In this document: positions 12,872 to 23,789 of the stretch, in pieces
How the letters are laid out: each line of letters begins with the position of its first letter
Position numbering within the stretch: position 1 is the first letter of the stretch
NCBI RefSeq assembly: GCF_963662255.1
Contig: NC_085050.1
Location: 9,978,334 to 10,042,333 of the forward strand
Reading direction: 5' to 3'
Source of the DNA: Cinclus cinclus
Taxonomy: Eukaryota; Chordata; Aves; Passeriformes; Cinclidae
Length of the DNA stretch: 64,000 nucleotides
Made by a program: the position numbers and the translations under genes
The notes under the pieces: model-generated
Databases searched by the model: none
What the model saw: only the letters and a program-made list of their open reading frames with translations
Told to the model about the DNA's origin: nothing

Positions 12872-12950
12872 CCTTCCCGCCTTCCTTCCTTCCTTCCTGC
12901 CTTCCTTTCTGCCTTCCTTCCTGCCTTCCTGCCTTCCTCCCTCCCTCCCT
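12757..12950. repeat. (CCTT)n array with CCTG variants
   Basis: About 190 bp of tetranucleotide repeat with interspersed CCTG and TTTCTG units, ending in CCTCCCTCCCT. All three frames stay open on both strands (Pro-Ser-Phe-Leu on +, Lys-Glu-Gly-Arg on -), which generates several false long frames. It lies about 580 bp upstream of the SOHo start codon. Confidence 0.97.
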
Positions 12951-13526
12951 GACTGCCATCCCTGTGTTTCTTCGCCGGACTCTGCCTCAATCCCTTGATC
13001 CTTTTTCCAATCTTCTTCGTCCATTCTTCTTCAATCCAGAGATCTCCTTTCTGCCATCCCGCCTTCTGTTCGCCTTTGTCGTGGGCTCTGGCTCTTACTT
13101 CCCGCCCCCACTTACAGTGAAGGACCTAGGCAGGAGGGCAGCCAGCCCTGCCCTGCCGCGGCTGCCCAGGGCGCCCTTTCGGGACACCTCGGCGCGCTCC
13201 CGGCCCCTCCCTTCCTCCCCGCTTCCCTCTAGTCCCGGCTCCTTTCCCTTCTCCCTCTCCTCTCTGCAGCCGTCCCTCCCCTGCACTGCTCCCCCCGTCC
13301 TCAGTCCTTTGGCTCCCTCTAGCTCCATCCCCTCCCTCCGTCACCCCGACCCCTCCTCCTACGCGGACCCATCCTTCCCTCCGCCCCGGCTGCCGCCACC
13401 GCCCTCCCGCAGCCTCCGCCAGTCCCGCGGCTCGGCTCGGCTCCGCGCGGTTCGGCCCGGACACGCTCGGCCCGGACACGCTCGGCCCGGACACGCTCGG
13501 CCCGGACACGCTCGTCTCGCCGCGCC
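12951..13526 (+). promoter_or_regulatory. SOHO-1: SOHo promoter region and probable 5' UTR
   Basis: The region is GC- and CT-rich with CpG density rising towards the start codon, and no TATA box is visible. It is therefore likely to be a CpG-island promoter with dispersed start sites. It includes the four 15-bp tandem copies at 13453-13512. No transcription start can be placed from sequence alone. Confidence 0.5.
13453..13512 (+). repeat. 15-bp unit in four perfect tandem copies
   Basis: CGGCCCGGACACGCT is repeated exactly at 13453, 13468, 13483 and 13498, ending 14 bp before the SOHo ATG. Every unit carries three CpGs counting the junction with the next. It probably lies in the 5' UTR. The absence of any mismatch suggests recent expansion. 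Confidence 0.95.
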
Positions 13527-15136
13527 ATGGTTCAGCTCGGGGGCGGCCGCCGAGCCCCTCCGGTCCCGGCCGCGCCGCCGGCCTTCAGCATCGACAGCAT
13601 CCTGCAGCCCGGCCCTCGCCGCCCGGCCAGGGAGCAGGGCAGAGCCCGCTGCGCGCTGCCGGAGGAAGAGGAGGAGGAGGAGGAAGAGGAGGGAGAGGGG
13701 CCTGAGGAGCAAGACCCCAGTAAAGGCTCCAGCGACTCGGGTACGGAGCCAGCAGCCGCCTCAGGCTGTCCCGCACATCTGGTCGCGGTCCGGCCCCCAC
13801 CCAGGCGGTACCTGGGCACCGCCAGCGCCGCCGGGCCGGGCCGGGCCGGGCCGAGCCCGCGCACACGCATACAGACACAGACACAGACACGGACACAGAC
13901 ACAGACACAGACACGGACACGGACACGGACACGGACACAGACACAGACACAGACACAGACACAGACACGGACACAGCCACAGACACGGACACAGACACAG
14001 GCACAGACACACAGGAGGACACAGACACAGACACAGACACACAGGAGGACACAGACACAGACAGACACAGACACGGACACGGACACGGACACGGACACAG
14101 ACACAGGCACAGACACACAGGAGGACACAGACACAGACACAGACACAAAGGAGGACACAGACACAGACAGACACAGACACAGACACAGACACAGACACAG
14201 ACACGCACACGCAGGAGGAGGGGAAGCTCTCAGGCGGACGCGGGAGATGCCGCGCACGCACCAACCTGCTTCCAGGGTGTTGTGCCCCCTTCCCGTCCTC
14301 CTGGACCTGTCTGTCCCGTGCCCAGGAGCCCCTCACTTACCTGTCATACAGGTGGCAGAGGGATCTCCTTGGATCCTCATGGAAGCGCCTCACACTTCTC
14401 CCCTCTGGAGGGTATGGGACCGCGGCCAGCCCTAGGCAGCTCCCTCCCCATCCTGTCCCCCATCCTCTCCCTGCTCTCCGCCGGGCCGTGCGTGCATGCG
14501 GGGCGGGGGCACGGGCTGCGGCGGGGACTGATGCTGTGCTTTGCCCTTGCAGGCAGCGAGCCCTGCCGGCTCCGGGCAGAAGGGACGAGCCGCGGCCTCC
14601 GCCCCGAGGGCGGCGATGCGGGGTCCCCGTTCCCCACGGAGGGACTACCCGGTCCCCGGCAGCCGCCGCCGCGAGAGGCCGGGGGCTCCGGAGCGGAGAA
14701 CGGCAGGTCCTCGGCGGCGGGCGGCAGGAAGAAGACGCGGACCATCTTCTCCAAGAGCCAGGTGTTCCAGCTGGAGTCCACCTTCGACGTGAAGCGCTAC
14801 CTGAGCAGCTCCGAGAGGGCCGGGCTGGCCGCCGCGCTGCACCTCACCGAGACCCAGGTGAAGATCTGGTTCCAGAACCGCCGCAACAAACTCAAGAGAC
14901 AAATGTCATCCGAGCCCGAGGGCCAGGGGCCGGGGCCGGCCGCGCCCCCCGGGGAGCCGCAGCCCCCCGCGGCCGCCTCGGCTCTCTCCTTCCCGTCCCT
15001 GTACAAGGACAGCCCCCTGCTCAGCCGCTGCTTGCTGCCGCTGCCTTTCCCCCTGCTCTGCCCGGGCAGCGCCGTCCCCTACCTCTGCCTCCCCGGGCCG
15101 GGCAAACACTTCAGCCTGCTGGACGGGGACGTATAG
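13527..15136 (+). CDS. SOHO-1: SOHo (sensory organ homeobox, hmx4-type), two exons: 13527-13740 and 14553-15136
   Basis: This HMX-family homeodomain transcription factor is known from chick nasal retina, otic placode and sensory ganglia, where with GH6/HMX1 it influences EphA3 and retinotectal mapping. The join gives 265 residues. The ATG sits in a strong GCCATGG context. Residues 20-26 (FSIDSIL) are an eh1 Groucho-recruiting motif, and E46-E55 form an acidic run. Exon 1 ends in phase 1 (G|gtacgg) and exon 2 begins after ccttgcag, restoring GSEP. A second phase-1 donor, a|gtaaag after 13719, would drop seven residues. The homeodomain is at 130-189 with [13 protein letters not shown]. Position 56 is L where HMX1 has W. 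The HMX1-type [11 protein letters not shown] and VRVPILYHE segments are missing; the tail is Pro/Leu-rich and ends LLDGDV. It is tandem to HMX1, and mammals lack it. Confidence 0.95.
13741..14552 (+). other. SOHO-1: SOHo intron 1
   Basis: This 812-bp phase-1 intron lies in the same position as the HMX1 intron, which supports descent from one duplicated gene. Nearly half of it is the hexanucleotide array at 13861-14213. The exon 1 frame stays open into the intron until 14435, so a retained intron would encode a roughly 300-residue protein without a homeodomain. Confidence 0.9.
13861..14213. repeat. ACAGAC/ACGGAC hexanucleotide minisatellite in SOHo intron
   Basis: About 350 bp of hexamer units, mostly ACAGAC and ACGGAC, is interrupted by ACACAGGAGG blocks. 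A 92-bp higher-order segment at 13983-14074 recurs at 14089-14180 with a single C-to-A change, an offset of 106 bp. The array is free of stops in most frames, hence the long false frames on both strands. Confidence 0.95.
14726..14905 (+). other. SOHO-1: SOHo homeodomain (60 codons)
   Basis: Homeodomain residues 1-60 run from [10 protein letters not shown] to [10 protein letters not shown], with R5, F8, L16, W48, F49, Q50 and N51 all present. From residue 11 to residue 55 it differs from HMX1 by one amino acid (A in place of S at 37), and at the DNA level by two of 134 bases. Confidence 0.97.
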
Positions 15137-15972
15137 CCTCTCCCCTGGCCCCCGACCCTCCCTTGCCGGGGGCCGTCCCGATTTTATTTATGACCCCGCC
15201 GTGCCGGTGGAGCGTCCGTCTTCGCCACAGCCGCCGCCCGGCCCACGGAGGGGCCGCCCGGGCTCCCCCCACGCGTGTCCGGCTGCCGACACGTCGCTAA
15301 AGCTCGGAAGGGCTCTGCCAACCCGCTCTGCCTCTTGCAGCGCATTTTCCGTGGTCAGGACGGAGGAGATAACACGGAGCCACCAAAGAAACGGGGACGT
15401 GCTCTGCCTGCCTCCCTTCCAAATTATCCCGTTCCGGTATTACCGGAGGGCCGATGCTCTGCCTCAGTCCGTGGGGACCGTGTCCCCGCGTCTGTCCCAA
15501 GCGCCGTGGCAGACCCTTTACCGCGAACCGAGTCACGTTTCGTACAGATTGGTAATGGCGAAGGCCACTCTGTGCTTCTCTAGCTCGAACTCTCCATCTC
15601 TAATATCCCCAGAGCAGCTTCTTCCAATCTTTTACATTATCAAAATTTAGACGCCTTTCCTCAGATCTGGTTTTTAATCTGTGACTTTCCTGCGTTTTTC
15701 CCCATTCGGAAGAAACACCCCAAGATCTCTCTTACACGTTTTCTGGTTCTCAGACTGGGGGTCGTGTGATGTTTTCACAGAACAAGACAAGCTGTCTCTT
15801 GTTCTAATCACGCCCCTCGAAATCTCCTGGGACAGTTTTACCTGCTATCCTAGGGCAAAGAAGTGGGGTTTTATTTTTTTTTTTTTTTAGATATTTATCT
15901 ACATATAAATTTGCAAACGTTTTTGTTGTCCTTTGGTTTCTAAGTTCACATGCTTTATATCCCGAGGTTGGA

Positions 15973-15978
15973 AATAAA
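15973..15978 (+). terminator. SOHO-1: SOHo polyadenylation signal AATAAA
   Basis: This is the first canonical AATAAA that I see downstream of the SOHo stop codon, about 840 bp after it. A second lies at 16080-16085 with further A-rich sequence after it. The 3' UTR is therefore likely to be 0.85-0.97 kb. Which signal is used cannot be told from sequence. Confidence 0.5.
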
Positions 15979-16079
15979 CTTTTTCAGAATGTTGAAAGTC
16001 CTGCCTTTCCAATAGTCACTACTAGGTAGTATCAAAGGAAAGATATTTCCTAGAGTGCATCGATGGTTTTTATTTTACA

Positions 16080-16085
16080 AATAAA
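16080..16085 (+). terminator. SOHO-1: Second candidate SOHo polyadenylation signal
   Basis: An exact AATAAA match, followed within 20 bp by a second AATAAAA. The downstream region to 16250 is AT-rich and then turns GC-rich, so it is a reasonable end for the SOHo transcript. Confidence 0.4.
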
Positions 16086-16099
16086 GACTTCAATTTAAA

Positions 16100-17650
16100 A
16101 ATAAAAACACAGTCGTGGCATTACAAAATTCACCTTTGCATGCGCGAATGGCAACTCATCGATTTTCCCAGTGCGGAAAAAAGTAGTAGTTTCGGCTACA
16201 TAAGAAGGGGTTTTCCTTCCTTCCCTCACTCTTGCCTTTGACTTCCGTGGGCAATTGATGCAGATGGGCAAGGCTCCCCCGGCCCAGCGAGGGGACCCCG
16301 GCGCAGGCGAATCCCCGCGGCTCGGGGCTGCTGCCGGGGTTCTCTCCCGGCCAGCCGGGAGGTGCCGCAGCCGGGAGCCGGGGCCGGCTCCAGCCGAACT
16401 CGGGGAAACGCTTTCCTCGGCTCTCTGAAGTTTTCTCGCCTCTGCGGTGATCCAGGAGTGTTGTTTGACCTCTCCTCTCGCTTTTTAATCCGTTTGGAAT
16501 CAGTGTCAAGTAGCAAGAGGTGTCTCAAACGGTGCCCTTGCTGTGAAAAAAAAAAAAAAAGAAATCGCGGCTGTAGTGCGGGTGGTGTAAGCAAGTGGGC
16601 TTAAGCGGACCTGCCGGGTGCCCTGCATAGCTCAGATTTCCCCAAAATGCACCTCCCGGGAAGGTGCAGGCGACGAACTGACGGTCTGGACCGCAGGACT
16701 CACTCTTGGTTTCTCGTCTGAATTTATAATGATAGTTAAAGAAATTTAAATCCTCTCAATCTGAGAGTTGCTCCGTGACTAAAACACACATTTCCCAGAG
16801 TGATCATCTATGGTTCCTGTTTGTCTGTATTTCATAATATTTATGTTCATAATTTCATCATCATACTGATGATCTGTATCGGAACCTACCTTTGGTTGGT
16901 TGTTTTAGTATTTTCCATATCCATAACCCCTTACCTGGCCACTGTCACCAGACTAATTAACACCAAGAGGACCACATCCACCTTTATCTAAATCCCTACC
17001 AATGGAAGTTTAATCAGATGCAACAGCTAGTGGTTGCTAGTTGCAACTAGTCTCCCTTTCTTTAATTCTTTAACACGGAACTAAACTTTATTTAAAGACA
17101 CCGTCCATCCACATGACTGCAGCCTCGGATGTCTCCGTGGTGAAAAATGGCCATATAAGAAATCGTTATTCTGCAATTCATCTACATTTCACTACATTCA
17201 TCAAACCATTTTCAGTCTTCTCCCCGTTCTATCATTTTTCCTTTCAAATTGTTGCTGGAGTTACTGAAGCAGCTGAAGGAAAATACGAACCCACGAAAAC
17301 GGGGGGAGGTTTGGTTTTTTCGACAGAAACCACGGGAAGAGTAATTCTGCAGACAAGAGTAGTTAGGACGAGGTCAGGTTTCACAGTTTGCTGCCGGCGG
17401 ACCCCAAAGCTACGATGATTAGGAGTTAATGAACAACGAACGCATGGAAAGCCCGTGCAGCTAGGCGAAGTAAATAACTACCCCAAAATAATCGTTTCCC
17501 ATCAAGGTAAAAGTGAGGGTTCTGAGAGTATTGGCCAAACGTATCATCCAAGCTGTTGCTACTTAGGGTAACACGACCAGCGGCAAGGGGGCTTTCTCTG
17601 AAGAAAACCAAGTTGGGGATGCCTCGGGATTCCCAGCCGAGCAGTCAATG
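16100..17650. other. CpG-bearing 3' flank of SOHo, no gene seen
   Basis: A GC-rich patch at about 16260-16460 is followed by mixed sequence that still keeps CpGs (for example around 17100-17150, 17280-17420 and 17430-17600). No coding frame here shows a recognisable domain. The retained CpGs suggest regulatory sequence or low germline methylation next to the homeobox pair. Beyond about 17650 CpG becomes rare. Confidence 0.45.
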
Positions 17651-20600
17651 TTGATCACACTGAGTATTACTGATATTTCTTTTACAGCCCAAAACAATTG
17701 TGTTTGCGACTATTAATTGTTCCTTACTGCAACAGGAGATTGCTACAAGCCACTGTATGGCTAACCTGTTGGTGGGAGGCTTCAAGGAATGAAACAGAAC
17801 ACAGCAGAACTAAACAAGAAAACAGGCAAACAAATCCCAGACCCCCCCCTCCCCAAAACCAACCAATCAACCAAAAACCTTCAAATCTCACCCAAAAGAA
17901 ACCCCCAAACCCCCCAACCCCCCAAGCCTTTGAATCCCAAAAATCTCTGACAGAATTAGCAACCAGTCTGAGAAAACAAAAGAAAAAAGAAAAAGTCCAA
18001 CAAACCAAGCCAAGCCAAGCCAAGCCAAATAACCAATCCCAAATCCAAACAGTGCTAGAGCTGATTAGCTGATGGAACTGAGATTTAAAAACATGCTGTA
18101 AAGGTTTCATGCAATAAGAAGAGGTAGTGCAACTGCTTGAGAAATGTGTGGAAGACTGTTCTTCCATATTGCTTACCAAAAGCCCATATAAAGTGATTAA
18201 AAAAACCCCCAGATTATTAGAATAACTAGAAACCCTGCCTATGCTGGGAGATCCCCTGTGTTAGGCATGGCACGTATGTACCAACATGTTCCCTTAGGAT
18301 TCTCTATAAACTGAATAGGAAAGAAAGATATGGGTAAGACCTGGTGCCTGAATATTAAAAAAAAATTATGATTAAATATGATATTTATCAACAGGAAAAT
18401 ATATTTAAAAAGCAGTTGGATACATACACAAATGCCTTGTATGCAAACACAAATGCATTGCTCATTGAAAGAGTGCAATAAAAAGGCTTAAAAAAAAAAT
18501 ATCTGTTCAATCTCTCTCTCCTCCATCTACTCATAAAAGCCCCAGAAGGCTCATTTGAAGTGAAGCAGTTCCAGAAAACCTGATTTTCATATCACCTTCT
18601 ATGCTGTAAAATTCCTGGAGTTTAAAGTGATTAATCACACTACTTTTCTTCTATGAAAGTGTGCTGAGAATTAGAAAATTCATTTTTTTTTTTTCTGCTG
18701 GAAAGTAAGCCTTCTCGCTTCTCTGCTCTGTTGGAAGGTTTTGGAAAACTCCCCTAGGACAAGTTTCCCACTGGAGTCTCCTAATCAGCAGGCTGGATTA
18801 GGCACTTGTAATAATTCTGTTTGTTTTGCTATGTTGTTCTGTAATAATCACATGCATATGTGCCTTGATGGACCAGCACAAAGACACTGTGCCAGCCTTG
18901 TCAACCCCCCTGCTGTTTAAATTTCTGCTCCTGACCAGGCTGGGGCTCACCCGCACGAGGTGAGGGAAGGTGTGCTACAGACTAGAGGGAGAAGAGTTAC
19001 TTAGAATAGCTCTGTGGCCTTACTGGGTGCTAATCTAGAATATGAAAACTTCCCTGCTTATTCTATCCTTTTCAGGGATTTGGGTTTGTTGTTTATTTTT
19101 TAAATTTTTTTTCCCCTTAACTTGAAGTGATAACTTTTCTTCCTTTTTTTTTTTTTAAAGGAAAGGGTTGATCTTACTACACATTTTAGGTGTTTGTATG
19201 CTAAAGAAGGGTTTAATCTACCTAGAGGAAGGCTTGCTTGCAGTGTTACCCTAAAAAGTAGTAATGTTTCATGTTCTGTGAGGAAGCCACAAATGATTGA
19301 CACTAGAGGAATTAGACAAAGAAACAGGAGTCATGGCTTTATCTCCCAGGGAAGACTAATTTGAATCTAGGCAAGATTAATAAAACTTAAAGATAAGAAT
19401 TCATTGCAGAATCTTGGAAGAAGAACAACATGGGTGATCCAATATCATTGTGAACAAGAGGAAATAATTTTGGAGATGCACACAGTGAAAAATGTCTCTC
19501 TGCATCCTCTGTTTAGTGGAGCTCGAACTGCACTATTTTTTGGGAAGCCAGTAGTTTATTTCCTTTCCTTTTTCAAAGGAACAGTGGGTTCCTTTTGCAG
19601 GTTAAACTTGGGCTTGGCCTGATTCTGCTTTCCCTTGCAAACAAATGGTGAGAAGACAAGGATGAGACCTCTAGAATATATCTGTCTGACTCAGAGCAGA
19701 ATTTTTCAGATTGAGTCCTTAAGATATTTTCCTTTTTGAAGAATCTGAAGTTATAATATCCTCATAGCTGCAATGTGAAATAGTAACCATATTAAAAAAA
19801 AATAAGTTATGGATTTACTAGAGAGGCTTGGAAAAGCCTGAATCTAAATGTGCATTTACATTTGTCTCAGTGATGATGTTGAACATGCTCTTGCATCCTG
19901 AGATGTGATTATCAACCACATCTGCCATTTCAAGTAGGGATCATATAAATAGCTTAAAATAAAAAACTTTCAATTGTTTATTACTAAAAATAGGGTCCAT
20001 TAAAGGGCATAATTTCAGGAATATTTATATCTTGTCCTATTCTGTCTCGCAGTACCTGGGAAGTGCTCTGTTCCTAAAAGGACAAAGCCTTTTATTTCAG
20101 AGAAGAGTTTAACTCTAGAGAACAGTGAGTTCTGGAATGGGAAATGGTGATTGCAATGAAATCAGAGGGGACAATCATACCTGTCTTTGCTTTCCACATA
20201 TCAACCACATTGGTGCTGGTCTTTAAATAAATCCAACTGAGATCAGAAAACATTACCAAACATTCTAGAAAAAAAAATAACCTAAAGGAATGTCCAGTGT
20301 GAACACAGCCTATCATTCCCACCTGTATCATTAAAATCAAGTTATTTTGAGAATATACAAGCAGAGAAGATTTGCAAGATCAGAAAATCTGCTGTTAATT
20401 AGAAGGAGCAGGAGAGGAAGACATGGACATGCCTGAAGGTGGCTCCCAGGAGGGCAGAAACACAGCAGCAGGTAAGAGATTTTCAAACAAAATTTTGTTG
20501 TGCTCAGCTGTGAGACTTTTAGGCCCTAGTGAGCAATGGAGGCTGCTTTTATGAGCAGCTATGTGATCAGAGTATCAAGAGCTATGTCTGGAGTCAGGAA

Positions 20601-23600
20601 CCCAATAAACCAGTTCAAAATCATGAGTCTACCAGGACAACTGGGTGTTGTGCCAGACCAGAAATGATGGGGGACTTTGAGGACAAATGTAGTGGCAGAA
20701 CACTGTGTAAAACCTCATTGCAGAGACCCACCTTTGAATTTTGGTTCCTCAGTCTGCTGCAGTCATACATGTCCTTTGGGACAGTGATTTCTGAGCCGTT
20801 CTGCTTGGAGCAGAGGCTGCCCTAGCCTGCTAAAAGGTTTTTCATCAGTTTGTGAATTGTTACACAAAAAGAAGTGACACTTTATTAAACAGATCCTTTC
20901 CCACAGTTTTGATTTTTTTCATTACTTTCAGGCTTAGATATAGAGATCAGAAATATAACCTTTTTAGAGGATGCATCAAATGAGAAATCATCTGGGGAAG
21001 TTATTTTTCATGGCTGTCTTCTATTTTGAATTAATTCATTGAACCAGCATTGTTTTTATCAAGTGGGGATGTCATTTAATAATTGATGAAGATCACACTT
21101 GATAGAATCTGGATTAGCTTTCATCCTGGCTGTTCTCCCCAAATCTACCAGATCTGACTCCTCATTTCTTTTAACAACCAGCCACAGGGCAGCTAAAAGA
21201 ACCTCTGCTCTGCCTATAGATTTTATCTGGGAACACTCAAAGTTTTATTTGTGACCACTAATGAGAAAAACAAAGCTGCACACAGAGCCAACAAGACTGT
21301 GAAATTGGTGTGAACTCTTAGTTCTTTCTAAATGTCATGAAGAAAAGTATTTTGCTAAAAATAATCCCTATATGCAGTTATTATATCTTTCTAAAATAAC
21401 ACCAATGCTCAAACCAGAAAGGAGATTTCCCTGCCAGTTAATCAGAATATTGTCTGCATTCCAGTCCTCTGGGAGATGTAGATCAGCCTACACATGTATG
21501 GACTATACTCACTGTGAGATATAGACACTTCCTGAAGTTACCCCTGACAATGTAAATATTCCCTTTTCCTCATTTTTGTAAATAAATTACAAGTTTAGTC
21601 TATTTTGCCAATAAATAGCTGGGACCCATGGATAAATGTCTTTCACTCTCTCCTTGCAATGGCTGCAATATCTACTGAATCTTTCACTGTCTTACTGAGT
21701 TTTAGTGAATCCTTTGTGTGAACGGATAAAGATCTGAACATCCCCATGTTCTTTCATGCAAACAGATTTATAATATCTTTACACTGATTCCCAATTGTCA
21801 GCTGAGTAAATACCTGGTGCTCCAGTATTTTCAGGTATGTTTGTATGTGCTTTAGCATATAATAAAACACTGAAAAACTCTACACGGTTAAAAAAAAATG
21901 TTTTTAGCAGTTTCCCACATTTTGTATATGTAGGATTGTTTGATGACTTCTGTGTCCCATACAGTGGCATAACTCTGCCTCTTTATGCAGCACAAGGGAA
22001 GCAGTCTGGAGCTGTTATTGTATCTTACTGTGTAATTTCAATGTTTGCTTAGAGAGACATTAATGTGAAATTATAAATGCAAAGAACCCTAATTACTCTG
22101 TAGGAAATATTATGTGGTGGGATGTGCATGTGTTTTTAAAACATGCTGCAATTTGTGGATTTGTAACTAAATATCTGCATTCAATTTCCATTATTAAATA
22201 ATTACTTCACATATGTGTTTGCTTCCCTAGACTACCAAACCTGACATTTAAGTGGGTAAGGAGAATGGCAGTAGTTTGTATATCCTTGTGCTAACAAGCT
22301 TTTAATAAACATGTGGTTAAGTTGTAAAATTGGGATGCAGGCAAAATAGATGAAAATAGCTAAAATAAAAAAAAGAAGTATGCTTAGCATTTTAAACTTA
22401 CAGATTGCCACATAAAACCTGTGAAAACCTATCTGGAAAATTCAGTTATATTTTCATACTAAGAATTAAAAACGTATCAAACAATAGGCTGTTTTCAGAC
22501 TGTTTCTTAGCATTTCCATGGTGTTATTTTGTTAGTAGAATATTGCAATAAAATAGCAAAATTTTTTTGGAAAAAAAAAATCTGATTTAGAAATGCAAAA
22601 TATTTTGAAAATAGGTATTAAAACCAGCAACTCACTTATTAAGACAAATGTCACTTTTAATGAAACACAATCTCTCAGTCATTTGCCTGTCTCAAGGGAG
22701 ACAGGGAGTCTATAAGCATTGCTATCAGAAATAGCAGATGACTGATACAGTTAAGGCATCAGTCCCCTTTGTCATGTCATTGGACTCTGATCTAAATCAA
22801 TGGGGAAATGTCCCCTAATATGCCTACTTGTCCCTTTATTGAAAAATCTTTTGCCCTGGGTCAGATGCCAGGATCAATGAATCCTCATGTTTTCTGTCGA
22901 ATTCTCTGAGTTCACGTGTGGAAGGGGTTACTTAGGATGGTGACAGCCGTGGCAGGAGACAGCCCTTGAGCTGAAAGCACCTTCCATAGTAAATCTGGCT
23001 GGGGATTGCTGTAAGCAAACCCAGGAACATTTTACGTGAAAGCAATTTAGGGAGACACTCTGGCAACTTCTGAAAGGCACGCAACATTTCACTCTACAGC
23101 TGTATTTTGAAGAAGTGCTATTGTCAGGCTAGACTTTATTACTCTGATCCTCACAGATCTGATTGGGGGCCGAGTAACACATCTAGCAAACTCATTGGAG
23201 TATTGATACCAAAGTAAGTAAGTGGTTTGAATGACTGTTTTTATTTTTTTTTTCTGAAAATGAGTCTTTCTATTAATAAAAATGCTGAGAAACCGATTGT
23301 TTAATTTGCTGGGTACAGGACCTGTGTCCTACACCAGGTTCTAAGAAATGGCTAAAGAAAAGAAGAAACTCTTGCATTTTGTGAAAAGTTGTGTGTGCTA
23401 ATTTTTCAGTGCTTTTCTGCTTTCTGCTATAAGGATTGGAGGGATACATGGTTTATATTTTCAGACTGTTTTATGTATTCAGATTATTACAAACCATCAC
23501 TTATAAATATAAAAAACCTGCAATGAAATGTCAGATTCACAGTTCAAACATAACATACTTTCAACATGAATGAAATGAAGGAGCAGAGACATCTTCAACA

Positions 23601-23789
23601 GACTTTGCAAGTCAAATTCTTTTCCAGTGTCACACAGCATCAGCTTTGCAAAAATTAAAATTAACACAATAATATATAGGTCTGTGAAATGGGGTTGAGT
23701 TTCATTCCTAAGTAGATTATATATGGCTTCTGGCTATGTTTGAGAGTGTGTTCATTCCAGTTTAGTTTTTAATAAAATTAATACTTGCA
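17651..23789. other. Gene desert, part 1
   Basis: AT-rich, CpG-poor sequence with only short chance frames. A low-complexity A/C-rich tract at 17790-18052 is listed separately. The block at 19840-20000, with few repeats and several TAAT-type words, may be conserved but nothing decisive is visible. I recognise no gene, RNA or complete transposon. Confidence 0.55.
17790..18052. repeat. A/C-rich low-complexity tract with AAGCC tandem
   Basis: Strand-asymmetric A- and C-rich sequence (AACC, AATC and CCAAAAACC words) includes four tandem AAGCC units near 18007-18026. Bird genomes hold many such degenerate tracts. No retroposon body is recognisable beside it. Confidence 0.8.

Noticed and set aside
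12339..12990. Minus-strand Lys-Glu-Gly-Arg repeat proteins
   Set aside because: They are direct translations of the (CCTT)n microsatellite.
13453..13512. Regular 15-bp repeats considered as a CRISPR-like or satellite array
   Set aside because: The copies abut without spacers and lie in a vertebrate promoter. They are a short tandem repeat.
13532..14257. Minus-strand frames rich in Cys and Val across the SOHo intron
   Set aside because: They are translations of the ACAGAC/ACGGAC array read in reverse. Low complexity, no domain, and every frame is open.
12682..15300. Open frame of 872 codons spanning the CCTT array, the SOHo exons and the intron
   Set aside because: It is a product of stop-free simple repeats plus an out-of-frame reading of the SOHo homeobox. 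The true SOHo frame, with its splice sites, homeodomain and eh1-like motif, lies in other phases.
5699..16597. Scattered CAAGTG (HMX consensus) words, for example at 5699-5704, 7006-7011 and 16592-16597
   Set aside because: A 6-bp word on two strands occurs about every 2 kb by chance. The density seen is not above that and the sites are not clustered.
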